Part shown: positions 9,707 through 19,598 of the stretch, piece after piece
Position numbering within the stretch: the stretch's first letter is position 1
Layout: each line of letters starts with the position of its first letter
NCBI RefSeq assembly: GCF_040359615.1
Contig: NZ_CP132942.1
Coordinates: 3,162,001 to 3,226,000, forward strand
Length of the DNA: 64,000 bases
From: Tunturibacter psychrotolerans
GTDB taxonomy: Bacteria; Acidobacteriota; Terriglobia; Terriglobales; Acidobacteriaceae
Reading direction: 5' to 3'
Made by a program: the position numbers and the translations under genes
The notes under the pieces: generated by a model
What the model saw: the letters and a program-made list of their open reading frames with translations, nothing else
Databases searched by the model: none
Told to the model about the DNA's origin: nothing

Positions 9707-9808
9707 CGACGGATATAAGATGACGTGCTTCCCGTCACATTCTGGAGCAATGCGAACTTTTCTGAGCCGAGCTTCCCACACCCCTACTTCAACGTGGATA
9801 CTGTCAGG

Positions 9809-11413
9809 ATGCGATCACCAACAGCAGCTAAACTCGGGGAAATAGGCTTGCCCGCACCGATACGCGAACTTGCCTTGCGCAGGTGGGACGCAATCGTAGT
9901 TGGAGCAGGCCACAACGGGCTTGCCTGCGCAACCTATCTGTCGAAGGCAGGCAAGAGCGTCCTCGTGCTTGAGAGCCAAAACCGAGTAGGCGGTGCTTGC
10001 ACTATTGAAGAACCTTTTCCCGGGGTACGCATGTCTCCATGCGCCTATCTCGCCGGTCTGCTGCATCCACTCGTCGTCTCAGAGTTGGACCTGCCCGGAC
10101 GGGGTTTTCAGTGGACTCCTGCGGTCAATGGGCTCTTTGTTCCGTTCCTCGACGGCTCCAGCATTCAGCTATGGGACGATGATCAGCGATGCGAGGCCGA
10201 GATTCGCAGCTTCGCTCCTGGAGATGTAGAAGGTTGGCGTGCAATGAATGATGTCATCCGCAGATTGCGTGACGCTTTGCGGCCTGTAGGTGACAGAGAC
10301 TTGTGGATCGGTGAACCTCCTACTCGCGAACAGATTGAAGAGCGGCTCAATACCGATCGGGAGGCGAGGCATGTCCTCTTCGATTGGTCAATGGCTGAGT
10401 TTATCGAACGCTATCTGAATGATGAACGCCTACAGACTGCGTACCTGGGTCAAGGAGTTATTGGTACGAATGCGAGCCCATTCACTCCTGGCACTGCTTC
10501 AATCCGATTTCATCATTCTTCAGGCCGGCTTGGCGGAATGCCTGGTATGTGGGGCTATGTCAAAGGCGGCATGGGCATGGTCTCGTTTTACTTCTGCGAT
10601 GCCGCACGTGAAGCAGGAGCAATCGTCGCGACTGGTGTTCCAGTCGGGCAGATCATTCCTGGACAAGGTGTAATCCTCGAGGGCGGTGAGCGCATCTTTT
10701 CTCCAATTGTGATCTCGAATGCTGATCCGCGACGAACGCAGAAGCTGCTCGGAACCGCGGCAGATACTGCGTGGAGCAAGTGTGTCGAGAAGATTCCAAT
10801 TGAGGGTTGCACTGTGAAACTGAACGTCCTGCTGCGTGAGCTGCCTGACTTTACAGCCCGTCCAGGAAAGAATCAACCGCATCATTACGGGCAGATAAAT
10901 GCGCCACTTACCAAAGCTGAATGGAAGGCCGGCTTTGTCGCCTCACAGCTAGGGGAGCTACCAGACTACTTATGGTGCGAGTTGTACTTTCAGAGCATTC
11001 ACGATGCAACGGTTACCCCGGAGGGGCTGCACACCATGAGCATCTTTGCCCAATACGTTCCCTATGCATTTTCGTGCGGTACGTGGGATGAAAGACGCGA
11101 AGAAGTTCGCCAACTTGCACTTGGGTCGCTCTCACGCTTCTGCTCCAATATCAACGATGCGGTGCTGGACTCTCAGGTCCTCGGCCCTCCTGATATAGAA
11201 CGCAAGGTGGGCCTTACGGGCGGTCATATATTCCAAGGCGAATGTCTACCTCCGTACATGTGGTCTAATCGACTGTCCGTGCGGACGCCGATGCAAGGCG
11301 TCTACCTCTGCGGAGCGTGCACACACCCAGGCGGCAGCGTCATCGGAATTAACGGACGTAACGCTGCAATGGTTGTGTTGAAGGACACCGGAACATCTGA
11401 TGACAGGCTCTGA
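9809..11413 (+). CDS. PYROXD2-like NAD(P)/FAD-dependent oxidoreductase (phytoene-desaturase superfamily)
   Basis: Flavin amine-oxidase/phytoene-desaturase fold. The dinucleotide-binding motif GAGHNGLACATYLSKAG is about 30 residues in, followed by VLESQNRVGGACTIEE. The C-terminal FAD segment GVYLCGACTHPGGSVIGING is complete. Overall it resembles the PYROXD2 family more than carotenoid desaturases. The ATG at 9809 is preferred because it places the Rossmann motif normally; a GTG 28 codons upstream would add an unrelated N-terminus. It is divergent from the response regulator and shares its operator region. The substrate is unknown. Confidence 0.87.
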   Translation: MRSPTAAKLGEIGLPAPIRELALRRWDAIVVGAGHNGLACATYLSKAGKSVLVLESQNRVGGACTIEEPFPGVRMSPCAYLAGLLHPLVVSELDLPGRGFQWTPAVNGLFVPFLDGSSIQLWDDDQRCEAEIRSFAPGDVEGWRAMNDVIRRLRDALRPVGDRDLWIGEPPTREQIEERLNTDREARHVLFDWSMAEFIERYLNDERLQTAYLGQGVIGTNASPFTPGTASIRFHHSSGRLGGMPGMWGYVKGGMGMVSFYFCDAAREAGAIVATGVPVGQIIPGQGVILEGGERIFSPIVISNADPRRTQKLLGTAADTAWSKCVEKIPIEGCTVKLNVLLRELPDFTARPGKNQPHHYGQINAPLTKAEWKAGFVASQLGELPDYLWCELYFQSIHDATVTPEGLHTMSIFAQYVPYAFSCGTWDERREEVRQLALGSLSRFCSNINDAVLDSQVLGPPDIERKVGLTGGHIFQGECLPPYMWSNRLSVRTPMQGVYLCGACTHPGGSVIGINGRNAAMVVLKDTGTSDDRL

Positions 11414-11689
11414 CCTTTCTGACGCGTTAGGTGTCATTGTTTTGCTCCACCGCAGCCAAGTTGATCGCAAGCAACAATGCACCTCCGCCGTCACCGGCAA
11501 GATCCTACCGCCTCGTGTTTTCGCTTCGAGGGCAATTTGCCGCACCCGCCAGAATTCCGACTTGCCGATCTCTGCGGGGGTGTCGGGCGGTCGATCGCGC
11601 AGCATCCTTACTTACGTACTTATGCTTGCTCTGAACACAGGCGGAAGTCACAATGCGATAAAGGCTTAGAAAAGCTCCGAAAGTGCCCT

Positions 11690-11732
11690 TTCATGGCGAA
11701 GAGTACGGGTTCGATCCCGGTTGGTGCCACCA
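11690..11732 (+). other. tRNA-3'-end-like fragment
   Basis: The stretch contains a T-loop-like GTTCGATCC followed by TTGGTGCCACCA, i.e. a discriminator and an encoded CCA. No 5' acceptor strand (GGCACCA) or anticodon arm is found at the expected distance, and the T-stem is imperfect. It may be the 3' remnant of a tRNA or tmRNA left at an integration site, or chance. The rest of 11414-11745 holds no recognisable gene. Confidence 0.3.
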
Positions 11733-11745
11733 AACCTTCCCCACC

Positions 11746-14700
11746 TCACCTTTCGGCGGCTGCCAATTCAGGTTCTTTAGGTGCGTGCTCTCTACGCCGC
11801 TGAAAGCGATCGAGGTATAGGTACACCACCGGCGTTACGTAGAGAGTGAGGGACTGAGAGAGCAGTAAACCGGCAACGACTGCGATTCCTAAGGGACGCC
11901 GCGCCTCTCCCCCGACGCCGTGGCCCCATGCAATTGGAGCAGCGCCCAGTAGAGCGGCCATGGTCGTCATCATGATCGGACGGAAGCGCTGCAGGCAGCC
12001 TTTATAAATTGCCTCCTCGGGTAGCATTCCTCCTTCGCGCTCGGCAGCCAGCGCAAAGTCAACTATTATGATCGCGTTCTTCTTCACGATGCCGATTAGC
12101 AGAATGATCCCCAGGAACGAGTAGAGATTCAGGTCTTGCCCGAATGCAAGGAGCGTCAGCAACGCGCCAATCGCTGCGGGCGGCAGCCCCGATAAAATCG
12201 TGATGGGGTGGATGAAGCTCTCGTACAACACGCCCAACACAATGTAGATCACCATCACTGCGATCACCAAAAGAAGTCCCAGACCCTTCAGGGAGCTCTG
12301 AAACTGCGCAGCCGTCCCACGAAATGTAAAGTTCATCGACGCGGGGAGTCCCGACCGGGCCGCCGCTCGCCTTGCCGCATCTGTTCCTGCACCGAGGGAC
12401 ACGCCCGGGCGCAGATCAAAGTGAAACGTGACCGAAGGGAACTGTCCGAGGTGGTTCACGGTTAGCGGAGCCACCGTCTGATTCAGAGTGGTTATTGTCG
12501 ACAATGGCACCAGTCGCCCTGTATTGGACGCCACATAGATGCTCCCAAGCGACGCAGGATCGCGTTGATACTCCGGCGCCACCTCCAGCACGACATCGTA
12601 CTGCTGTGAGGCTACGGTGATCGTATTCGCACGCCGGTTCCCATAAGCGTCATACAACGTATTTGCGATCTTCTCAGGATCTACATTCAGTGACATGGCG
12701 AGGTCGCGACGGATATCTACGTTTACGCGTGGCGCGCTCATCTGCAGATCCGTCGAGATATTCGTCAGCTCTTTCACCCCTTCCAGCGTCTGCTTTAGCC
12801 GCGGAGCCCAGCGATAGATATCTTCTGCATTTGGCCCCGAGAGCGCTGCAGAGTACTGCGATCGCGTCTCGTTCTCGCCGAGGTCAACAAGATCCGCCGG
12901 CTGCAGATACACTTTCAGCCCCGGTATTCGATCAAGTCTGTTCTGCAGATCCGCAATGATCGTCTTCACGTTTGGACGGTGTGGATCGTTCTTCAGGTTC
13001 ACCCACAACCATCCCTGGTTTTGAGCGAAGACTCCGGATAGATTGCTATCCATCCACGGCGTTTTGGCCAATTCGCGATTCACTTGTTCTCCATACGCGA
13101 TCATCTGAGCAAACGAGTTGTCATCGGCTGACTCCATCGTTCCCGAGAACCCTCCGATATCCACCGCAGGCATGAAGCTTTTCGGTACTATGAAGAATAG
13201 CCATACAGTCATCGCTGTCATTACGAGACTTACGACCAGCACTGCTCTCGCATGCTTCAGCACACAGTCGAGCGAGCGCCGATAGCCAGTCTCGAAGGCT
13301 ACATAGTTGCGTTCCGACCAGCGATGAAACCAGTGGTCATCCTTCTTTTCCGTATTTAGAAAGCGGCTGCAAAGCATCGGCGTCAGCGTTAGCGCTGAGA
13401 CTCCGGACAATAGAACCGACACGGAAATTGTCACTGCAAACTCGCGGAGCAGGCGCCCAAGCACACCGTTCAAAAAGAGAATTGGGAGAAATACGGCGAC
13501 TAGAGACACAGTCATCGACAGGACGGTGAACCCTACCTCATTCGCACCGTCGAGCGCAGCCACCATCTTCGACTTGCCCATCTCGCGATGCCGCACGATG
13601 TTCTCGATCATCACGATCGCGTCATCAACGATAAAACCTACTGACAAGGTCACCGCCATCATTGAGAACATGTCGACCGTGTAGTTCAATAGCCGCATCA
13701 CAATGAAGGATCCGAGAATCGAGACCGGGATCGTCGCGCTCGCGATCAGGGTAGACGAGAGCGTGCCGAGGAAGGTAAAGATCACCAGGACTACCAGTAA
13801 GACGGTCAATAGGAGGGTGCGGTCCACCTCGGCGATCGAATCGCGCACAATCCTTGAGTCATCTGAGACGCGTCCAAAAACTACTCCCGGCGGGAGGGTA
13901 TCAATCAACCCACGCACCGCGGCCTTGACCGCATCCGCCACCTCCACTGTATTAGCGCCTGGCTGCTTACGGACCGCCAGAATCACGCTGCGCTGTCCGT
14001 TGATCCAGAAGGTGCGCTTGTCATTACTTGTGCTGTTGAAGACCATCGCCACCTGATTCAGCCGCAGTGGCATGCCTTGCCTATACGCGACGACCAGATC
14101 GGAAAACTCGCTCGCAGTCGTCATCGGGCTCTTGGCTTCGAGCGAGTAGTCGCGAGTAGCGCCGTACAGTGTGCCCGTCGGCAGACTTGCGCTGTTTGAT
14201 GTCAGCGCTACGCGAACCTGTTCAAGATCAAGTCCATAAGCGGCAAGCCGAGCGGGATCGACTTGAACTCGAATCGCGGGCCGCTCAGGCCCATATACCT
14301 CTACCTGCGATACGCCGTTGACCATCGAGATCTGCTTCGAGACGATCTGCGTTGCATAACGCGAAAACTCCTCGTAGGACATCGTCTGCGAGTGGAGTTC
14401 AAGCCAAACGATTGGGTTGTCTGTCGGGTTGACCTTGGAGTACGACGGTGGCGCCGGCATTCCCGTGGGAAGAGTTCCGCCTGCGCGTGAGATTGCCGCC
14501 TGCACGTCTTGTGCAGCTGCATCGATGCTGCGGTTTAGCGCAAAATGTACCGTGATGTTCGTGCTTCCAACGGTGCTCGACGAGGTCATCCCTTCGATAC
14601 CGGGTATACGAGAAAGCTCACTCTCGAGAGGGGTCGCCACCGTCGCGGCCATCGCATCTGGATTAGCTCCCGGTAGCTCCGCCGAGACGTAGATCGTCGG

Positions 14701-14826
14701 ATATTCCACCTCCGGCAGATTGCTGACCGGCAATGACAGATAACTTAGCAGACCGAAACCCGCGATTGCGGTGATAAGGAGTGTCGTCGTTGTTGCGCGC
14801 CGGATGAAGAATTCGGAACATCGCAT
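11746..14826 (-). CDS. RND multidrug-type efflux permease (MdtB/AcrB-like)
   Basis: Proton-driven inner-membrane efflux pump of 1026 residues from the chosen start. TM1 is at about residues 12-32. The relay motif VGFIVDDAIVMIEN gives D401-D402, characteristic of HAE1/MdtBC-like pumps. The C-terminal TM block includes the second relay-side segment IGIVKKNAIIIVDFA. The ATG was chosen because GAGGG lies 6 bp upstream; a GTG 19 codons earlier is possible but would add a non-conserved leader. It is preceded by its adaptor. No TolC gene follows, so it presumably shares an outer-membrane channel encoded elsewhere. Confidence 0.94.
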   Translation of the reverse strand: MRCSEFFIRRATTTTLLITAIAGFGLLSYLSLPVSNLPEVEYPTIYVSAELPGANPDAMAATVATPLESELSRIPGIEGMTSSSTVGSTNITVHFALNRSIDAAAQDVQAAISRAGGTLPTGMPAPPSYSKVNPTDNPIVWLELHSQTMSYEEFSRYATQIVSKQISMVNGVSQVEVYGPERPAIRVQVDPARLAAYGLDLEQVRVALTSNSASLPTGTLYGATRDYSLEAKSPMTTASEFSDLVVAYRQGMPLRLNQVAMVFNSTSNDKRTFWINGQRSVILAVRKQPGANTVEVADAVKAAVRGLIDTLPPGVVFGRVSDDSRIVRDSIAEVDRTLLLTVLLVVLVIFTFLGTLSSTLIASATIPVSILGSFIVMRLLNYTVDMFSMMAVTLSVGFIVDDAIVMIENIVRHREMGKSKMVAALDGANEVGFTVLSMTVSLVAVFLPILFLNGVLGRLLREFAVTISVSVLLSGVSALTLTPMLCSRFLNTEKKDDHWFHRWSERNYVAFETGYRRSLDCVLKHARAVLVVSLVMTAMTVWLFFIVPKSFMPAVDIGGFSGTMESADDNSFAQMIAYGEQVNRELAKTPWMDSNLSGVFAQNQGWLWVNLKNDPHRPNVKTIIADLQNRLDRIPGLKVYLQPADLVDLGENETRSQYSAALSGPNAEDIYRWAPRLKQTLEGVKELTNISTDLQMSAPRVNVDIRRDLAMSLNVDPEKIANTLYDAYGNRRANTITVASQQYDVVLEVAPEYQRDPASLGSIYVASNTGRLVPLSTITTLNQTVAPLTVNHLGQFPSVTFHFDLRPGVSLGAGTDAARRAAARSGLPASMNFTFRGTAAQFQSSLKGLGLLLVIAVMVIYIVLGVLYESFIHPITILSGLPPAAIGALLTLLAFGQDLNLYSFLGIILLIGIVKKNAIIIVDFALAAEREGGMLPEEAIYKGCLQRFRPIMMTTMAALLGAAPIAWGHGVGGEARRPLGIAVVAGLLLSQSLTLYVTPVVYLYLDRFQRRREHAPKEPELAAAER

Positions 14827-14892
14827 GTTATCCCTCGTTGAACGACTAAGAGAAAATAGGCGCGCGGCGGCCCGATTCGTCACGGAGAGAGG

Positions 14893-16107
14893 TCATCGTC
14901 TGTCTCCAATCGTGGTTACTCGTGCGCCCGGCGTGAGACGAAGTTGGCCTTCCGTTACGACCGCGTCGTCTGGTTGCAGACCGCCGCCTCCCAGCACGGC
15001 AAGTGAGGTTACACTCCCGTTTGGCGCCTGCTGCTTGTAGCTTCGTTCTACCGTTACGGGCACCATCGTCGCGAGGTTCGCCTTCACTCGCCACGCATAT
15101 CGTCCATCGATACCCTGCTGCACCGCCGACTCCGGCACGACAAGTTTTCCGTTCTCAACTCGAAGCCGCAGCCGCACGTTTGCGAACTCCCCGGGCCACA
15201 ACGCACCGTCGGCGTTCGCGAAGCTCGCTTTGATCCGAATTGTCCCGGTTGCCGCATCCACTTCGTTGTCGATAAAGTCGAGACGACCCTTCGCCATTGC
15301 CCCCGTACTCGTACCCGCTTCCACCTCGAGCGGTCCCTGCGCGCTCAAGCGTTGGACATCTACCAGTGCCTGCTCTGGAATCCCAAACGTCACGTGAATC
15401 GGGGCAAGCTGCAGGAGCGTCACCAGCGTTGTGTCGTTCTCCCGGACTACGTTGCCAGCCTTTACCATCGCGGCACCAGCACGGCCGGAGATCGGCGCCA
15501 CCACATCGGCAAAGTTCAACAGCAACTGAGTCTGGGCCAGCCGCGCGTGATCAGCCTTGACGGCACCCGCTGCGGCCGCCATCGCCGCCTTGTCTGCGTG
15601 CAGACCCGCGCTCGCCGAATCGCTTGTCGAAACAGCCTGACTGACACTCTGGCCCGAGAGGACGCCTAGGTCGCCCAGCTTCTTCGCAGTTTCTGCCTCG
15701 GACCTGCGCTGCTTCTCTGAAGCCGCATCCCGCGCCGCCACCGCTTCCGCCTGCTGCTCCATCGACGCGTCACGATCCAACTCCGCCTGCTGCTGCGCCT
15801 GCTGACGATAGAGCGTGTCGCGATCGACTGTGAACAGAAGCTGTCCCTTCGTGACCTGCTGTCCTTCGGTGAAGACAACCCTCCTAATCTGGCCGCCGAT
15901 ACGCGACTTCACCTCCACCCTCTCGATTGCCTCCACGTTCCCAACGGCTGCGATTTCAAGGGGTACATCTTCAAGCACAGCCCGCGCCGTACGTACTGGC
16001 ACGCCTTCAGAAGGCGTCGTGTTCGCGTGCGCTACCACGCGTGAGCACGATGCGAGCGGCAAAGTGAGCAGCGTGCACAAAGTTGCCCATATACACTCTC
16101 TGCGCAT
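14893..16107 (-). CDS. RND periplasmic adaptor lipoprotein
   Basis: Membrane-fusion partner of the downstream RND permease, 404 residues. A lipoprotein signal ends in LPLASC. A lipoyl half (VEVKSRIGGQIRRVVFTEGQ) comes next, then a long hairpin unusually rich in Gln/Ala (about residues 115-205), the second lipoyl half (DVVAPISGRAGAAMVKAGN) and barrel domains. It ends about 66 bp before the permease start. The same pair order as in MdtA-MdtB systems supports multidrug-type efflux. No regulator is adjacent. Confidence 0.92.
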   Translation of the reverse strand: MRRECIWATLCTLLTLPLASCSRVVAHANTTPSEGVPVRTARAVLEDVPLEIAAVGNVEAIERVEVKSRIGGQIRRVVFTEGQQVTKGQLLFTVDRDTLYRQQAQQQAELDRDASMEQQAEAVAARDAASEKQRRSEAETAKKLGDLGVLSGQSVSQAVSTSDSASAGLHADKAAMAAAAGAVKADHARLAQTQLLLNFADVVAPISGRAGAAMVKAGNVVRENDTTLVTLLQLAPIHVTFGIPEQALVDVQRLSAQGPLEVEAGTSTGAMAKGRLDFIDNEVDAATGTIRIKASFANADGALWPGEFANVRLRLRVENGKLVVPESAVQQGIDGRYAWRVKANLATMVPVTVERSYKQQAPNGSVTSLAVLGGGGLQPDDAVVTEGQLRLTPGARVTTIGDRR

Positions 16108-16511
16108 GGTGGCAGCACCTCAGCTTCAGCATCGCGCAACCCGCGCTGCATCGAAATCGATATGCAGCCAACGATGCAGAATTTGCAGGGAGCCACACGA
16201 CGCGCCTCGCAGCTGAATACGGCAGATCTTCAAAGAAACCAGTTCCGGACCGGGCCGAAATCACCACCTTGTGTGGGCATGTCAAACCCAGAACACATTG
16301 CCTTGTGCATTGGCTGCAAAATCGGCGACGTTCGCTGCAAGTGAGAGGGTCTTAACAATCAGAATGGCCATGGGTTGTACACCATGTCAACATAGACGTT
16401 GGCAGAATTCGGTTTCGGCTTATAGCGAGTACGCAGGTGCCCGCGCGAATCAGCTTGCACAGATCGCAGTTTAATGAAAACCACTGGACCATGGGCGATA
16501 TACTAGTTTGT
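16108..16511. other. Intergenic region, no gene seen
   Basis: Divergent spacer between the second RND adaptor and miaB. Short open frames here have no recognisable content. It should hold both promoters, but I see no clear promoter hexamers or repeats. Confidence 0.5.
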
Positions 16512-17894
16512 GTGAGTAAGACTTTTTATATTGAGACGTTTGGCTGCCAGATGAACGCCCATGACTCGGAGAAGGTCATCGGGACGCTGGAGCAGCAGGG
16601 CTATGCGCGTGTGCAGGACGAGGATGCGGCCGGGTTGATTTTGTATAACACCTGCTCGATTCGCGATAAGGCGGAGCAGAAGGTGTTTCATCGGCTGAAT
16701 GAGTACAAGAAGTTGCAGGGTGAGGGAAAGAAGTTCGCCGTGCTGGGCTGTGTTGCGCAGCAGGAGGGCCAGAAGATCTTCGAGAAGGCTCCTTATGTGT
16801 CGATGGTGGCGGGGTCGGCGTCGTATCGGAACCTGCCGGAGATGCTGCGGAGGCTCGAGGCTGGGGAGGAACGGATTACCGGGCTTGATGACCGGCAGAC
16901 GGAGCTGACGTTTGAGACGGAGTTTACGGCACGGTCGAATCCACATCGTGGCTACATCACGATCATCGAGGGCTGCGACAAGTTCTGCGCTTATTGTGTG
17001 GTGCCGTATACGCGTGGCAAGGAGCGTAGCCGGACTGCTGCTTCGGTGCTAGTGGAGGCTCGCAAGATGGTGGATCTTGGGTTCACTGAGATTCAGTTTC
17101 TTGGGCAGAACGTGAACTCCTATCGTGATCCTTCGGGACGGATGTCATTTGCGGAGCTGCTGGTTGCGGTAGGAGAGCTGCCGGGAATCAGGCGTGTGCG
17201 GTTTACGACGTCACATCCGCGCGACTTTACGCGGGATATTGTGCAGGCGATTGATGATACGCCGACGCTTTGCGACCACATCCATCTGCCGGTGCAGTCG
17301 GGTTCTACGGCTGTGCTGCAGGCAATGGCGCGAGAGTATACGCGGGAGTGGTATCTGGAGCGGATGAACTGGATTAAGGCGGCAAAGCGTGACATCAGCA
17401 TTACGAGCGACATGATCGTTGGCTTTCCCGGCGAGACTGATGCAGACTTTGAGGAGACCATCACGCTGGTTGGCGAGGTGAAGTATGATGCCGTGTTCGC
17501 ATTCAAGTTTTCGCCGCGACCTAATACGCCTGCAGTGACGATGGCGGATAGTATTCCGGACGAGGTGAAGACGGAGCGGCTACGAATTTTGATGGACAGG
17601 CAGCGGGAGATTCAGCGGAAGCACTACGGACGTCACCTGGGTGAGGTGCAGGAGGTGATGGTGGAGAGCTACAATCCTTCACGCAATCAGGTTGTTGGCC
17701 GTAGCACTCAGAACAAGACGGTGAACTTTTCGACTGCGCAGATTGTGCAGGCTCGGCCGCCGATTGGTAGTTACCTGCCGGTTCGGATCACGCAGACATT
17801 GCCCAATTGCCTGGTAGGCGAGGCGATAGAAGATGCAGAGGCGTTGCCGGTGGCTTCTGTGCAACGTGCTTCTGATTTTGTGGTGCTCAACTGA
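16512..17894 (+). CDS. miaB: tRNA (N6-isopentenyladenosine-37-C2)-methylthiotransferase MiaB
   Basis: Radical-SAM enzyme that adds the methylthio group to i6A37 in tRNAs reading UNN codons. The N-terminal UPF0004 domain has the first cluster cysteine in FYIETFGCQMNAHDSE, others in YNTCSIRDKA and VLGCVAQQ. The radical-SAM site is CDKFCAYCVVPYTRG, and a TRAM domain ends the protein. The GTG start gives MSKTFYIETF, which matches the conserved beginning; an in-frame ATG at 16491 and a start at 16437 are alternatives. The stop overlaps the next gene's ATG by one base, so the two are co-translated. Confidence 0.95.
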   Translation: MSKTFYIETFGCQMNAHDSEKVIGTLEQQGYARVQDEDAAGLILYNTCSIRDKAEQKVFHRLNEYKKLQGEGKKFAVLGCVAQQEGQKIFEKAPYVSMVAGSASYRNLPEMLRRLEAGEERITGLDDRQTELTFETEFTARSNPHRGYITIIEGCDKFCAYCVVPYTRGKERSRTAASVLVEARKMVDLGFTEIQFLGQNVNSYRDPSGRMSFAELLVAVGELPGIRRVRFTTSHPRDFTRDIVQAIDDTPTLCDHIHLPVQSGSTAVLQAMAREYTREWYLERMNWIKAAKRDISITSDMIVGFPGETDADFEETITLVGEVKYDAVFAFKFSPRPNTPAVTMADSIPDEVKTERLRILMDRQREIQRKHYGRHLGEVQEVMVESYNPSRNQVVGRSTQNKTVNFSTAQIVQARPPIGSYLPVRITQTLPNCLVGEAIEDAEALPVASVQRASDFVVLN

Positions 17895-18418
17895 TGAATC
17901 CCTCTTCGGTTCAACCCGTCGTCCAGGCTCCTGATGAAGTGGAGATGCAGATTCGCGGGCTCATGATGGACCCGGTCACGAATATGCCGATCATCGTGTT
18001 GAAAGACGTGGAGAGCGACCTGGTGTTGCCGATCTGGGTCGGAATATTTGAGGCGAATGCAATTGCGCTGGAGTTGGAGAAGACGGCTACGCCGCGGCCG
18101 ATGACGCACGATCTGTTGCAAAACATGGCTCGTGGGCTGAATGCGGTGGTGCGCAAAGTTGTGGTGTCCGAGCTGCGCGATGATACGTTTTACGCAGTAA
18201 TCTGGCTGGATCATGCGGGGGAGATTGTGACGATGGATGCACGGCCGTCCGACGCGATCGCGCTGGCGCTGCGCTGGGATTGCCCGATCTACGTCAATCG
18301 CGAGGTACTCGAGAGCTCGAAACAAGCTACCAGCAGTTCGCCGAATGTGAACGCTGAGGAGATGCGGCGGTGGCTCGAAAATCTGAATGACGATGATATG
18401 GGCCGCTACAAGATGTAA
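17894..18418 (+). CDS. Bifunctional nuclease domain protein (DUF151 family)
   Basis: A 174-residue protein with the BFN/DUF151 domain: RGLMMDPVTNMPIIVLKD, LPIWVGIFEANAIALELE, RPMTHDLLQ and the late motif DARPSDAIALALR are all in place. Relatives have reported nuclease activity or unknown function. The gene follows miaB with an overlapping TGATG, implying coupled expression. The last 45 residues are low-complexity and variable in the family. An active site has not been established from sequence alone. Confidence 0.92.
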   Translation: MNPSSVQPVVQAPDEVEMQIRGLMMDPVTNMPIIVLKDVESDLVLPIWVGIFEANAIALELEKTATPRPMTHDLLQNMARGLNAVVRKVVVSELRDDTFYAVIWLDHAGEIVTMDARPSDAIALALRWDCPIYVNREVLESSKQATSSSPNVNAEEMRRWLENLNDDDMGRYKM

Positions 18419-18427
18419 CTGTGGTAG

Positions 18428-19543
18428 TTACAACCAATTGCAAAGTGTCGCAACACGTTCGGCCCATTGATCTTCTGTGGGAAGGTGGGGCTGTGCGACG
18501 GCGTGATGCCTGCCCTGGAGGATGCTTTCGATCGCCGATCTGAGCGCGGGAGCCATGTTCTCTTCTCCGCCAGTGAGAACGGTCGCCCATGGGCTGTCGA
18601 GCAGGATGTCGCTGACGCCTGATTCACGATGGAGCAGGACAGGGATGCCGCGCTGAAGCGATTCGATTGCGGGAATTCCGTAGCCCTGAACGGCGGGCAT
18701 AAGGAACAGGTGGGCTTGCGCGAAGAGCTGCTCGAGATCTTCGTCGGGGACAAAGCCGTGGAAGTGAATCCGTTCGCCGATGCCGAGGTTCTGAGCCATG
18801 CCGCGCAGTGAGGGGATGAGAGAACCCTTGCCGGCGAGATCGAGTCTCCAATCGATGGTGGAGGAGAGGGATTTGTCGGCGCGTTCGAGTTTGGCGAGGG
18901 CACGGATGATCCAGTCGATTCGCTTGTTTGGCTCGATACGGCAGACGGAGAACATTCGGAGCTGGTCGTTTACTGCGTGAGCAGAAGGGATCAATAGAGT
19001 GGATCCGAGGCCGCCCATACGGGCGATTGTGGCGTCGATGTTGAAGTCTTTGCGGCATTCGCTGCGGAGATATTCGCTGGTAACGATGGTGTTGCCACCT
19101 GAGCGGAGACCATAGCCAATGATGCGATTCGAGATAGCGATACGCAGCTTAGTAGAGAGGCTGCGGGCTTCCTGATCGCCGAACAGCGAGGGCGTGTCAT
19201 GCATGAGGGTGTGAAAGCCACGCTGTCCGGCAAGGACTGCGTGCAGTGCGGGTTGGTAGCCGGAGGCAAGCAGTTTGGGAGAGTTGGCAGGCTGTTGGTT
19301 GAAGTATGCGCGGAGCGACGCGATCTTTTTCTGTGCTCCAGCTCCGGGCTTTAGTTCGACAACCTGCAGAGGGTGGGTGGCGCATTGAGCTAGATTGCAG
19401 CGGTCGAAGTAGGTGACGACGTGATTCGGCAGGTTGTGTTGATAGAGCCAGCGAGAAAGCGCGACGATGCTGCGCTCGGCACCTCCGAACTGCTCTATCT
19501 CCGTGATGATGATGGGGCGTGAGTCGCCTAAGGGTGTATGCAT
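18428..19543 (-). CDS. Family 4-type glycosyltransferase (GT-B fold)
   Basis: A 371-residue cytosolic glycosyltransferase. The N-terminal acceptor half contains EIEQFGGAERSIVALS, and the nucleotide-sugar-binding half has CRIEPNKRIDWIIRAL, HFHGFVPDEDLEQLF and the E-x7-E site in GYGIPAIESLQRGIPVL. It converges with the BFN gene only 9 bp away. No polysaccharide cluster surrounds it, so the acceptor cannot be predicted. Confidence 0.9.
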   Translation of the reverse strand: MHTPLGDSRPIIITEIEQFGGAERSIVALSRWLYQHNLPNHVVTYFDRCNLAQCATHPLQVVELKPGAGAQKKIASLRAYFNQQPANSPKLLASGYQPALHAVLAGQRGFHTLMHDTPSLFGDQEARSLSTKLRIAISNRIIGYGLRSGGNTIVTSEYLRSECRKDFNIDATIARMGGLGSTLLIPSAHAVNDQLRMFSVCRIEPNKRIDWIIRALAKLERADKSLSSTIDWRLDLAGKGSLIPSLRGMAQNLGIGERIHFHGFVPDEDLEQLFAQAHLFLMPAVQGYGIPAIESLQRGIPVLLHRESGVSDILLDSPWATVLTGGEENMAPALRSAIESILQGRHHAVAQPHLPTEDQWAERVATLCNWL

Positions 19544-19598
19544 TGACCAGTTGAGATGTTCGGAGTCAGCTTAGCAAAGGCGGCTTGGAGGATTGAGA

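Noticed and set aside
11650..11732. A complete tRNA gene
   Set aside because: No 5' acceptor strand and no anticodon arm at the right distance.
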